DNA from: DATFLL01 sp035267785
GTDB lineage: Bacteria; Pseudomonadota; Gammaproteobacteria; DATFLL01
NCBI GenBank assembly: GCA_035267785.1
Contig: DATFLL010000046.1
Coordinates: 1 to 64,000 of the forward strand
DNA: 64,000 bases
Direction of reading: 5' to 3'
A program made the position numbers and the translations under genes. A model generated the notes under the pieces. It had not been told where the DNA came from. It was given only the letters and a program-made list of their open reading frames with translations, and did not search any database. The number at the start of each line of letters is the position of its first letter. Position 1 is the first letter of the stretch. Shown in pieces: positions 34,131 through 41,256 of this stretch.

Positions 34131-34763
34131 ATGTATATTCACCAACTTATCAGGGCCTGGGCACGCATCGGTGCATCGGTAGTAGTGGTACTGGGCGTGT
34201 GCGGGGCGGGTCAGGCGGGGACGCTGTTGCGCACGGGCGGGGCCCTGCCCGGCAGCCTCAAGCCAGCGCCCAACCTCACCCTCCCGGCGCCCAAGCTCGC
34301 CATCGTCAACGCAAGCGCCGCTCTGCAGCGCCACTGCCGATCGCCCCAGCCGCTGTTCGTGGTATCGGCCGTGGTGCGAAACACGGGCGGTCCGCTCGCC
34401 GCCAACCGGGGCCATATCTATGCCTCTGAAGACTCGGGCGTTACCGACGGGCACAAGCGCCTGGTCAGTGCCGGTATCCCGCTCCCGGCCATCGGCCGCA
34501 ACACCAGTGCGGTCGTGAAGATCCCGGTCCAGAGCCTGGCGCCCTACTCCGAGCTAAGCGGTGCGCACAGCCTGACCGTACATATCGTGGCGACGAGCTA
34601 CTCGGGCAAGCCGGCCTTTGCCAATCCGCGTACCTATACGTTTCGGGTGCGGGTGCCGGGCGGCTTTTGTCTGTCCCGGCCCACCAGTCCGAGCGTTCGG
34701 GTGCGACCGGCGCCGAGCCTGAAGCTCAATCCGCAGCCGGAACCGCCCGCGCCTGCGCGCTAA
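34131..34763 (+). CDS. Secreted CARDB-like protein with LNPQPEPP tail
   Basis: 210 residues. Signal peptide 1 to ~29, Pro/Leu-rich segment, then a beta-sandwich region (LFVVSAVVRNTGGPLAANRGHIYASEDSG) like a CARDB domain. Two Cys (~69 and ~184) could form a disulfide. The C-terminus ends in a basic/Pro segment with LNPQPEPP, a motif seen in various extracellular proteins. Related in style to the proteins at 46372 and 58355. Function unknown. Confidence 0.65.
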   Translation: MYIHQLIRAWARIGASVVVVLGVCGAGQAGTLLRTGGALPGSLKPAPNLTLPAPKLAIVNASAALQRHCRSPQPLFVVSAVVRNTGGPLAANRGHIYASEDSGVTDGHKRLVSAGIPLPAIGRNTSAVVKIPVQSLAPYSELSGAHSLTVHIVATSYSGKPAFANPRTYTFRVRVPGGFCLSRPTSPSVRVRPAPSLKLNPQPEPPAPAR

Positions 34764-34806
34764 AGCGCCGTAGGCGAATCGCCGGACGGGGATGGTGGAG
34801 ATAAGG

Positions 34807-34959
34807 CTAAAGGATAGTCGCCAGGGCCAGCAGCCATCTGGGCCAGGGGATACCCAATACGCCCATGGTAATCATGGTCCCGGTGGCCAGCACCGCCAGA
34901 ACGAACACGGCCATGCCGATGCGCTGCATGCGGGTGGAGGTCGATTGTGATGTGCTCAT
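34807..34959 (-). CDS. 50-residue single-TM microprotein
   Basis: ATG 34959 with GAGG SD at 7 nt. Ser/Thr-rich N-terminus (MSTSQSTSTRMQRIG), then one long hydrophobic stretch broken by Pro (GIPWPRW). Probable inner-membrane protein, no family recognised. The frame extends to 35019 but without family support. Confidence 0.5.
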   Translation of the reverse strand: MSTSQSTSTRMQRIGMAVFVLAVLATGTMITMGVLGIPWPRWLLALATIL

Positions 34960-35077
34960 GAATTCCTCGCTCAAAGACTTCCAGGGCCGGCGGCCATGCG
35001 CACCGGCGCCAAGGCGCATTATCGCAGCTTCTCGGCGTCCCGGGTATCGGCGAGGCGAATAAGCGGGGCAGACGATG

Positions 35078-35112
35078 CCAGTGTAGCTGAATCCAGTGCA
35101 GCTGAATCCAGT
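35078..35112. repeat. Short 15-bp tandem repeat
   Basis: CCAGTGTAGCTGAAT (35078-35092) and CCAGTGCAGCTGAAT (35093-35107) followed by a partial third copy CCAGT. One base differs. Lies just past the DUF2934 stop codon. Confidence 0.85.
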
Positions 35113-35114
35113 AC

Positions 35115-35408
35115 TCAGGCGCGCCGCGGCCCGCCCAACCTGGCCTCGATGAGGGCCTCGGCCTCGAGCCAGTGATCCAGCGAGCGACCCGGATCGAATC
35201 CGTCCTGCTCGGCGAGCCGGTAGGCGGCCTCGGCGATCATCTGGCGGCGCTGCTCGGGCGTCACCGCAGGGGCCGCGGTGTCCGGGCGCAGCCTATGCAC
35301 GCGCGCCGGGCGCTTGCGGGCATATGGGCGTGCGGGGGGCGACTCGGCGGGCTCGGCGGTTGCGGTCGACCGGGTGCTGCGCTTGGCGGTGGCGGTCTGT
35401 TTGGTCAT
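35115..35408 (-). CDS. DUF2934-domain protein with basic Ala/Thr-rich leader
   Basis: 97 residues. C-terminal RRQMIAEAAYRLAEQDGFDPGRSLDHWLEAEALIEARL is a clear DUF2934 motif. The first ~55 residues are Ser/Thr/Ala/Arg-rich and disordered, resembling nucleic-acid-binding tails. Unknown function. ATG 35408; the frame to 35522 is not supported. Confidence 0.8.
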   Translation of the reverse strand: MTKQTATAKRSTRSTATAEPAESPPARPYARKRPARVHRLRPDTAAPAVTPEQRRQMIAEAAYRLAEQDGFDPGRSLDHWLEAEALIEARLGGPRRA

Positions 35409-35584
35409 GGTAGATATCCCTTGGCTGGTATGCCAGATCGGCCCGCATAGGCTCAGGGCCGGCCTGGGCACGTTTCCTTGCCGTCGGCCCCCTTCCGGGC
35501 GCTGCGGCGACGGTCCCATCATCCCCGCACCCCGGACGTCGGTTCTTGACCTGTATCAAAAAAATCCGGGTCCGGCCGGACCGC

Positions 35585-36259
35585 TCAATGCAAATGTGAC
35601 GCGCGTACGGTGAGAAAGGCGGCCAGACCGGCCAGTTGGGCATCCGTGAAGGGGTTGTGAAGCGCGACGGCGGGGGTTCCGTGTACGCCGCCCACCAGGC
35701 GGGCGATGAATTCGCGCTCCGGAAGCTGTCGAGCCATCTTGAACAGATCCGGCGCCGGGTTGTCTCGGCTGGGGTCGGGATGCGCGTGACAGCCCATGCA
35801 CAAGTGGCGGTATATGCGCCGGCCTGCCGCCCGATCCTGCTCGGTGGCATCGGCGGCGCGCAAGCCGTGCGTATCCAAGGGATAGCGCTGGACGAGCGCG
35901 GCGCTGCCACGGGCAAGGCGTTTGAGCCGGCCGGCTTGGTGGGCTTGACGCAAGGCGTCGACATCGTCGAGCAGATGCGGCGACCGCCGGTCGACGGCCT
36001 GAAGATACTGGCGGGCGAGCAGCCGCAGTGAGCTGAGCGAGCCGGCGATCCGGGCCTGCAGGCCGCGTCGACGCGACGCGGTCAGCCCCGGGCGCGTCAG
36101 CACACGCGCATCGCCGGCCAGGATCTGCAGCTCGACCGCGAAACGTCGCACGGGCGGGCTGTCCTGCCGGGCGTAAAGTTCGGGACAAAAAAAGAGGACC
36201 GCGGCGGCCACAACCGCCGCGGTCAAGAGGGACACTCGGGAGTGTCTGGGAGGAAGCAA
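35585..36259 (-). CDS. Periplasmic mono-heme c-type cytochrome
   Basis: 224 residues from a TTG at 36259 (3 bp after the rhodanese stop), or 216 from GTG 36235; start uncertain. N-terminal hydrophobic signal, a helical region of ~100 residues, and a C-terminal class I cytochrome domain with CMGCH (Cys154-His158) and a candidate Met ligand in FKMARQ. The tight spacing makes it the last gene of the sulfur operon, where it could accept electrons from periplasmic sulfur oxidation. That role is inferred from position only. Confidence 0.8.
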   Translation of the reverse strand: MLPPRHSRVSLLTAAVVAAAVLFFCPELYARQDSPPVRRFAVELQILAGDARVLTRPGLTASRRRGLQARIAGSLSSLRLLARQYLQAVDRRSPHLLDDVDALRQAHQAGRLKRLARGSAALVQRYPLDTHGLRAADATEQDRAAGRRIYRHLCMGCHAHPDPSRDNPAPDLFKMARQLPEREFIARLVGGVHGTPAVALHNPFTDAQLAGLAAFLTVRASHLH

Positions 36260-36262
36260 ACG

Positions 36263-37183
36263 CTACTTGGCCTGGTCCTCCATGGGGAGCGACTTGTCGG
36301 CCGACCACTCCACCATGGAGCCGTCATACAGCTTGACGTTCTTGTCACCGAGCAGCTCGGCGCTGGCAAACCAGCCGAGCGAGGCCCAATGGCCAGTGTT
36401 GCAGAACGTGATCTCCTTGCCCTTCGTCGGCACGTGCGCCAGGGCGTAGAGCTTCTTGAGCTCGGCCACCGAACGGAATTTGCCGCCGTTGTTGTCCGTC
36501 AGCCAGCTCTCGGGCAGGTTGATGGCGCCGGGGATGGTGCCGTTGCGCTTGGCCTTCGGGTGGCGGTTGACGCCCATGTACTGATCGTGCGGACGGTTGT
36601 CGACCAGCATGTAGCCGTCCTTCTTGGCGCGCTCCACGTCGGCCTTGGTCGCGATCATGTCGCGGCGCAGGTGAGCGGTGAAGGTGGCCTGCTTGGGTTT
36701 GTTGTTGCCGCGTTCGAGCTTGTTGTGCTTGTCCTTGGCGTAGGCGGCAAACCCTCCGTTGAGGATGGACACGTTGTCGTGTCCCAGCACCTTGAAGGTC
36801 CAGAACACGCGCGTGGCGCTGCCCATGTCCAGCGCGTTCTTGCCGGCGGCGTAGATCACCACGTGGGTGTTGTTGCCGATTCCCAGACCGCCGATGAGCT
36901 TCTCGAGCTTGGGCACGGGCGAGAGCTGGCCCACCACGCCATCGACCTTGCTGCGCCAGCCGTCCTTCAGATAGTTGCTGTAGACCGCGCAGGGGATGTG
37001 TCCGCGCAGATAGTCGGTGCGCGAATGGCCGTCGAGCTTGTTGCGGATATCCAGGACCACCACGCCAGGCTTGCACGAGTTGGCCTTGACCCAGGCAACG
37101 TTTACCAGCGGCGGCGCCGAGCTGGCCGCTTGGGCTGCGCCGTATGACAACAGCAGTACTAGTGTTGCGATTAGCTTTCTCAT
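36263..37183 (-). CDS. Secreted tandem-rhodanese sulfurtransferase (CNTGHWAS type)
   Basis: 306 residues: signal peptide (1-19, cleavage AQA-AS), then an inactive N-terminal rhodanese module (no Cys in VIYAAGKNA) and an active C-terminal module with Cys261 in FCNTGHWASLGW. Periplasmic thiosulfate/polysulfide sulfurtransferase. CNTGHWAS loops are typical of exported rhodaneses in sulfur-metabolising bacteria. GAGGAG SD. An 83-bp gap to the 61-residue gene upstream is the longest in the operon. Confidence 0.9.
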   Translation of the reverse strand: MRKLIATLVLLLSYGAAQAASSAPPLVNVAWVKANSCKPGVVVLDIRNKLDGHSRTDYLRGHIPCAVYSNYLKDGWRSKVDGVVGQLSPVPKLEKLIGGLGIGNNTHVVIYAAGKNALDMGSATRVFWTFKVLGHDNVSILNGGFAAYAKDKHNKLERGNNKPKQATFTAHLRRDMIATKADVERAKKDGYMLVDNRPHDQYMGVNRHPKAKRNGTIPGAINLPESWLTDNNGGKFRSVAELKKLYALAHVPTKGKEITFCNTGHWASLGWFASAELLGDKNVKLYDGSMVEWSADKSLPMEDQAK

Positions 37184-37266
37184 GTTGACTCCTCTTCGTC
37201 GTTGGCTCCACCAGGGGCTGGTCGGGCGCACGACGGTGCGCACGGCCGTTTCATCGTTGTCGTTAT

Positions 37267-37452
37267 TCAAAGCGTGAAGACCCGGTCCGAGGCCAACACC
37301 TCGTCGAGCAGCTGGTCCCAGTCCTCCTCGCTGCGCTTCGGGTCCTGCAGGTTGTAGCGGTACACGTTGTAGAGCGGTGTCAGATGCGACACCGCATCGC
37401 TGACGGTCTCCGCATCCGGGAACAGCCCGGTCTCCAGGATGGCGATGTTCAT
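37267..37452 (-). CDS. 61-residue protein of the sulfur operon
   Basis: Begins MNIAILETGLFPDAETVSDAVSHL and ends DEVLASDRVFTL; acidic, helical, soluble. AAGGAG SD. 10 bp downstream of the DsrE-like gene. I do not recognise a family. Its position between the sulfur-relay genes suggests a partner role (adaptor or small subunit), which is inference. Confidence 0.7.
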   Translation of the reverse strand: MNIAILETGLFPDAETVSDAVSHLTPLYNVYRYNLQDPKRSEEDWDQLLDEVLASDRVFTL

Positions 37453-37462
37453 CGAATCTCCT

Positions 37463-37738
37463 TCAGATGTTGATGACGGCGTCGCACTCGACCATGGCCA
37501 TGGCGAGCTCGGCCGGCTCCACCTGCTCCAGCTCGGTGCCCGCCACCGTGGTCTGCGGCACGATGTCCGACAGCTCGAGCAGCTCGGCCTGTTCGGCGTT
37601 CTCCGCGTTCTCGGCCACCGGGCCGGTCATGAACACGAGCCGCACCTGATGGCCGAAGATCGTCAACCCCGCGGCTACCCGCATGGCCTCGGTGTGGTTG
37701 CGCCGTCCCAGCACGAGCAGTTGCTTGGTTTCGCTCAA
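37463..37738 (-). CDS. DsrE-like small protein, short version
   Basis: 91 residues from a TTG (37738) with AGGAG at 7 nt; no ATG or GTG fits the SD. KQLLVLGRRNHTEAMRVAAGLTIFGHQVRLVFMTGP is a DsrE/TusD-type N-terminal beta-alpha-beta. Only one Cys, near the C-terminus (VECDAVINI), not at the usual DsrE Cys position. It may be the non-catalytic partner of the DsrE-like protein upstream, like the E/F/H subunits of DsrEFH. Confidence 0.7.
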   Translation of the reverse strand: MSETKQLLVLGRRNHTEAMRVAAGLTIFGHQVRLVFMTGPVAENAENAEQAELLELSDIVPQTTVAGTELEQVEPAELAMAMVECDAVINI

Positions 37739-37748
37739 CGGACTTCTC

Positions 37749-38039
37749 CTAAAGGCTGACGATGTGACGGGCCTGCGCCGCCATCGCACTGTGGTTGGTT
37801 TGGCTGCCCATCTCCACTGGGCAGGGTTTGTCGTGCCGGTAGCGCTCCCACGAAAACTCGCAGGCCACCGCTTTGGCCGCGCAGCTCATCAGGTCGCGCA
37901 CCTCTTCGCTGTCCAGGGCCTGCACGCCCGTGTCGGTGAAAAAACAACCCCAGGTCGTACCCCGCCGGCGGCTCGCCCGCAGCAGGGGCAAGAGCAGCGG
38001 AACGGCGTCGGGGCTCGATACCACGTACATCACGTCCAT
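37749..38039 (-). CDS. DsrE/DsrF-like sulfur-relay protein
   Basis: 96 residues. MDVMYVVSSPDAVPLLLPLLRASRRRG then CFFTDTGVQAL, the DsrE fold with a Cys in the active region, plus two Cys in MSCAAKAVACEF. Likely carries persulfide sulfur between TusA-like and rhodanese proteins. Its start overlaps the end of the rhodanese-like gene by 10 bp (translational coupling). Confidence 0.75.
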   Translation of the reverse strand: MDVMYVVSSPDAVPLLLPLLRASRRRGTTWGCFFTDTGVQALDSEEVRDLMSCAAKAVACEFSWERYRHDKPCPVEMGSQTNHSAMAAQARHIVSL

Positions 38040-38956
38040 CGTTGCGCCTTTCTCGTTGAGAATGTCATTACCATCAGCGCCACCGCGCCGATCACCAGAA
38101 CCAGACCGACCGCGCGCCACACCAGGGCGGACGATGCACCGCCGTCTTGTTGGACGCCTCCTGCGACGGGATAGCCGGGTACCGCGCGCCAGGCCCGCCA
38201 CCCGCCGATCAACACCTGCACGCGGCCCGCGTCGGCGGCGCGCAGTCGAGTGAACAAGGCGATCGAGTCCATCGGCTCCCGGCCGTAAGCGACATAACGC
38301 TGACCGGCCTTCAGGGCTGTGCCGGCATCGCCCTGCGCGACCAGCGCGGCAAGGGGGCGGTTGATCGCGCCGGGGATATGGCCGCGTTCGAAGGCCTGCG
38401 CGGTCCGCCCGTCGACGGGCACGAGATCGCTTGCGCCGTCCAGCGTGTGGCGTAATTCACGGTGCAGCACGATCGACCGGTCGCGCATGGGCGCAGTGAA
38501 TATCGGCTCGCGCACGATGCCGCGCCGACGCCCCGGACCCGTGCGGTAACGGCCCGTCGCCAGCGCCTGCGTGAGCGGCGTTGGCAGAATGTCGACGCGC
38601 CGCTGACCTGCCAGGTACAAAAGCCCGGCGACGAAGTCGCGTGCCTCGCCGCGGTCGCCCACGACCACAACCCGCTCATGACCCGACAGGCCGGCCGTGC
38701 CCAATGCCCAGAGCAGGTCGGGCGGACTGGGCAGCTCGCCGTTGGGGCCGACAAGATCGGTCGCCGGCAGGCAGTGGGCACCGGCCAACGTGCGTTTGAG
38801 ACAGTCCGTCAGGGGCCGGGCATCGACGATCACAGCGGCGGGCGTTGCGGCAAGCTCGGCGTCGAGCCCGCCCGGCTCGACGTAGGTCAGGTCGGCGGCG
38901 AGCGCGTGAGTACACCACAGCAGGGTACACGCGATGAGGGGGCGGGCCGTGCGCAT
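38030..38956 (-). CDS. Membrane-anchored tandem rhodanese-like protein lacking catalytic Cys
   Basis: 308 residues. Signal peptide 1-20, two rhodanese-like modules and a C-terminal TM (VWRAVGLVLVIGAVALMVMTF). Where the catalytic Cys loop should be, module 1 has VVGDRGEAR and module 2 has AYGREPMDS, so neither can form a persulfide. Both retain the fold signatures (VIVDARPL; LVPVDGRTAQAFERGHIPGAI). Periplasmic binding or scaffolding function is likely. 7 bp gap from the upstream gene. Confidence 0.8.
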   Translation of the reverse strand: MRTARPLIACTLLWCTHALAADLTYVEPGGLDAELAATPAAVIVDARPLTDCLKRTLAGAHCLPATDLVGPNGELPSPPDLLWALGTAGLSGHERVVVVGDRGEARDFVAGLLYLAGQRRVDILPTPLTQALATGRYRTGPGRRRGIVREPIFTAPMRDRSIVLHRELRHTLDGASDLVPVDGRTAQAFERGHIPGAINRPLAALVAQGDAGTALKAGQRYVAYGREPMDSIALFTRLRAADAGRVQVLIGGWRAWRAVPGYPVAGGVQQDGGASSALVWRAVGLVLVIGAVALMVMTFSTRKAQRWT

Positions 38957-38963
38957 GCAACCC

Positions 38964-39236
38964 TCAGCAGCCGCCGAACTGCTCTTCCTGGCGCGGCGCG
39001 CCGGCGGCCCGCGGTGCGGGCGGATGGTCGATGTAGTAGCCGACGAGCTCGGTCACGGGCACGACGCCGTAGTCCGGGCCCAGATCGATGTCGGGGATAT
39101 TCTCCATGGGTTGCGGCGTGCGCGCCGCCGCCAGAGTCTCAGAGGAGACCGTGGCGTACGGATAGAGCACCAGCGCCGCACCGAGGCTGAGCAGCAGACA
39201 GGCGGCGCAAAACAGGAGCATTTGTGCTTTGGTCAT
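38964..39236 (-). CDS. 90-residue membrane-anchored periplasmic protein of the sulfur operon
   Basis: One N-terminal TM (residues ~6-27), then a ~60-residue periplasmic tail rich in Pro and acidic residues (MENIPDIDLGPDYGVVPVTELVGYYIDHPP), ending FGGC with a C-terminal Cys. The terminal Cys is notable in a sulfur-relay operon. No family recognised. Confidence 0.7.
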   Translation of the reverse strand: MTKAQMLLFCAACLLLSLGAALVLYPYATVSSETLAAARTPQPMENIPDIDLGPDYGVVPVTELVGYYIDHPPAPRAAGAPRQEEQFGGC

Positions 39237-39247
39237 GGCAATACGTC

Positions 39248-39343
39248 CTAGAACGGATCTTTGGTGAAGCTGACGTACATGACGTAGAACGCCACGACGC
39301 CCATGGCGATCTGCAAGGTCGATTCAAAATCCAGTCCGAACAT
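39248..39343 (-). CDS. 31-residue TM microprotein of the sulfur operon
   Basis: ATG 39343 overlaps the stop of the upstream 70-residue gene by one base (TGATG), so translation is coupled. The product begins MFGLDFESTLQIAMGV, has one TM (AMGVVAFYVMYVSF) and ends TKDPF. Too short for standard gene callers. Position, coupling and the membrane character make it credible. Confidence 0.55.
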   Translation of the reverse strand: MFGLDFESTLQIAMGVVAFYVMYVSFTKDPF

Positions 39344-39555
39344 CAGTCTTGGCCCTTGTAGTGACGCACCAGCCGGTCCAGGTCGAGTGGCTTGCCCCCT
39401 TCCGGGTTGATCACCGGGGGCGAGAAGTACGGCACGCCGTTGCGTGTGGCGTGTAGATAGGCCGGTTGAGCCACGAGGATATAGATCAGCCCGGCAAATC
39501 CGACGAGTCCGACCAGCGTCGAATAGATCATCATTTGCACCTGCCCTTTGCTCAC
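39343..39555 (-). CDS. 70-residue membrane protein of the sulfur operon
   Basis: GTG start with a GAGGAGG SD. One or two hydrophobic segments (STLVGLVGFAGLIYILVAQ, residues ~12-30), then a soluble basic tail (NPEGGKPLDLDRLVRHYKGQD). No family recognised. Lies between TusA and the 31-residue microprotein. Confidence 0.7.
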   Translation of the reverse strand: MSKGQVQMMIYSTLVGLVGFAGLIYILVAQPAYLHATRNGVPYFSPPVINPEGGKPLDLDRLVRHYKGQD

Positions 39556-39564
39556 GGCGCCTCC

Positions 39565-39870
39565 TCAGTTCTTCTGCACGATCACGCGCCAGTAGCGGTC
39601 GGTCTTGACGGTACCGAGGTGCGTGCCTTGCAGCTCGGGCATCATGGGCGGTATCGCCTCCATGGAGGTCGGGTTATCGATCCTGACCTCGAGCACCTCG
39701 CCGCTGACCATCTTCGACATAGCCTTCTTGGTCATCAGCTGCGGGCGCGGACACGAATCGCCCAGGCAATCGACGAGTTGGGTAGGGGTCACGCTGGTAC
39801 CGTTGTCGAGGGTGACAGCCTCTCCGGCCGGTGAGGAAGCGTTGTCTTTTTTGCCACCGAATAATCCCAT
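39565..39870 (-). CDS. TusA-family sulfur carrier
   Basis: 101 residues. Conserved Cys40 in DSCPRPQLMTKKAMSKM (CPxP motif) carries the persulfide; a second Cys35 is nearby. The C-terminus is longer than canonical TusA. A YeeE-TusA pairing is common: the transporter hands thiosulfate sulfur to TusA. SD GGAGAAGG-type. 41 bp downstream of the YeeE-B half. Confidence 0.9.
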   Translation of the reverse strand: MGLFGGKKDNASSPAGEAVTLDNGTSVTPTQLVDCLGDSCPRPQLMTKKAMSKMVSGEVLEVRIDNPTSMEAIPPMMPELQGTHLGTVKTDRYWRVIVQKN

Positions 39871-39911
39871 GATTCCTTCTCCTGCTTACGACGGTTGTTG
39901 GGAAAACTGCT

Positions 39912-40598
39912 CTAGCTGGAACGCTGCGCGGTGGCGCCGATCGGCGCCGCGCCCTGCGGTGCCGCGGAGGCGGCAACCGCCGTTGCGGCCGCGGTAGCGC
40001 TCGCCTGCTCGCGTTCGCGCGCCATGCGGGCCTCCTTGCGCAGGATGGCCCGATAAATGGCAAACAGCACCGCAAACTGGACCAGCCCGAAGACGATGGC
40101 CGGAATGCCGGTCTTGGCCTGCAGCGTGGCGGCGTTGGCATAACCGAACTGCAGGGCCGCCAGATGCGGTTGGTGATCCATGGTGGTCGGTGCCGGCGGC
40201 CAGTACATAAACGACCACACCAGCGAGAACAGGAACATTCCGACAAAGGTGAACAACAGCGCCCAAATGGCACCGACGTTGCCCTCGCCGGCCTTGACCC
40301 AGGTCGAGACGGTGCAGGCGCCGGCCAGGACCATGCCGATGCCGAACAGGAACAGACCCAGAACCTGGTTGATGCCGACGTCGAAGTGCATCGTGTGGCC
40401 CTCACCGACGGTGATAAACGCGGTGAAGCCGATGGTGAGGATCATCATGCAGACCAACAGGGCCTTGGTGTTGCGGTAGGTTTTGAACAGCATCGCGTCG
40501 CGAAGGGCCGCGGTGTTGCAAAAGCGCGAACGCTGCACCAGCACACCGACGACCGAACCGAAGATGAACGCGGCAAGGCATTGACCGATAGCCGACAT
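39912..40598 (-). CDS. YeeE/YedE thiosulfate transporter, C-terminal-type half
   Basis: 228 residues, six or so TM segments. RSRFCNTAALRDAM (Cys27) and GACTVSTWVKAGEGN (second Cys) are YeeE pore motifs. An Ala-rich tail follows the last TM. In full-length YeeE the two halves are fused; here they are separate genes 1 bp apart, so they likely assemble as a heterodimer. Substrate by family: thiosulfate or another sulfur compound. Confidence 0.88.
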   Translation of the reverse strand: MSAIGQCLAAFIFGSVVGVLVQRSRFCNTAALRDAMLFKTYRNTKALLVCMMILTIGFTAFITVGEGHTMHFDVGINQVLGLFLFGIGMVLAGACTVSTWVKAGEGNVGAIWALLFTFVGMFLFSLVWSFMYWPPAPTTMDHQPHLAALQFGYANAATLQAKTGIPAIVFGLVQFAVLFAIYRAILRKEARMAREREQASATAAATAVAASAAPQGAAPIGATAQRSS

Positions 40599-40599
40599 C

Positions 40600-41091
40600 T
40601 CAACCCTCCAGGACTTTTTTGTAGATGAGCGAACCGACCCAGGCGCCGGCGATGATGCCGCTGATGGCGAGGTAACCGCCGAGATTCATCTCGGGGGTCA
40701 GCCCGAAAAACGTGCTTACATTGCACACGAAGGCCAGGCGGATACCGATGCCCATGAGCAGCCCGCCGATGGTAATCATCACCCACTCGGAGAGGTGGCG
40801 CGGGATGCGCCAGTAGAATTCCTTACTGAGCACAGCGGCGACGATGGAGCCGAACAGCATGCCGAGGCTGATGTAGATCTTCCAGTACGTGGGATCGGGC
40901 TTGAATACGACATCCCAGAACGGGATGCGGTGGAGCTGGTCGCCCATAACGCCCTTGGCGATCAGGCCGGTCATCATGGTTTCGCCGCCGCCCACGGTCC
41001 AGGCGCCGACCACCAGAAACAGGAACACATCCAACAGCGCGATGATCGTCAGCGCGATAATTGGATCCAGGGTCTTCTTGAACAACTCCAT
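40600..41091 (-). CDS. YeeE/YedE thiosulfate transporter, N-terminal-type half
   Basis: 163 residues, four or five TM segments, first gene of the sulfur operon. MGIGIRLAFVCNVSTFFGLTPEMNLGGYL contains the conserved YeeE Cys. ATG 41091 with GGAGGG SD; the frame upstream to 41157 runs across the sigma-54 promoter and is wrong. Transcript start predicted at about 41130, giving a ~39-nt leader. Confidence 0.88.
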   Translation of the reverse strand: MELFKKTLDPIIALTIIALLDVFLFLVVGAWTVGGGETMMTGLIAKGVMGDQLHRIPFWDVVFKPDPTYWKIYISLGMLFGSIVAAVLSKEFYWRIPRHLSEWVMITIGGLLMGIGIRLAFVCNVSTFFGLTPEMNLGGYLAISGIIAGAWVGSLIYKKVLEG

Positions 41092-41140
41092 CCAGTGCCC
41101 TCCACCATGAGCGTTTGGTATTGGTTTGGGCAAAAGAAAG

Positions 41141-41157
41141 AGCAATTGCGATGCCAA
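41141..41157 (-). promoter_or_regulatory. Sigma-54 (-24/-12) promoter of the sulfur operon
   Basis: Minus strand TTGGCATCGCAATTGCT: GG and GC separated by exactly 10 bp, matching the TGGCAC-N5-TTGCW consensus at nearly all fixed positions. Predicted start of transcription near 41130. The only genes downstream are the YeeE-to-cytochrome operon, and the gene just upstream encodes an NtrC-family activator with the GAFTGA sigma-54 contact motif. Confidence 0.85.
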
Positions 41158-41256
41158 AACGCGATTTACGCGTCTTTTCCGCGACTTAGACCGGATTGTT
41201 CAGGAAGGGTGAAGGACCGGGTGTACGATTCTGAAACAGCGCTGGCCTATTTTGAA

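Noticed and set aside
36242..37147. Long plus-strand frame opposite the secreted rhodanese
   Set aside because: Antisense shadow of a well supported gene; no SD or family motifs.
41159..41173. ACGCGATTTACGCGT as the NtrC-type upstream activating site
   Set aside because: It has 5-bp arms but lies only about 30-45 bp upstream of the predicted start, next to the -24 element, too close for a normal enhancer site.
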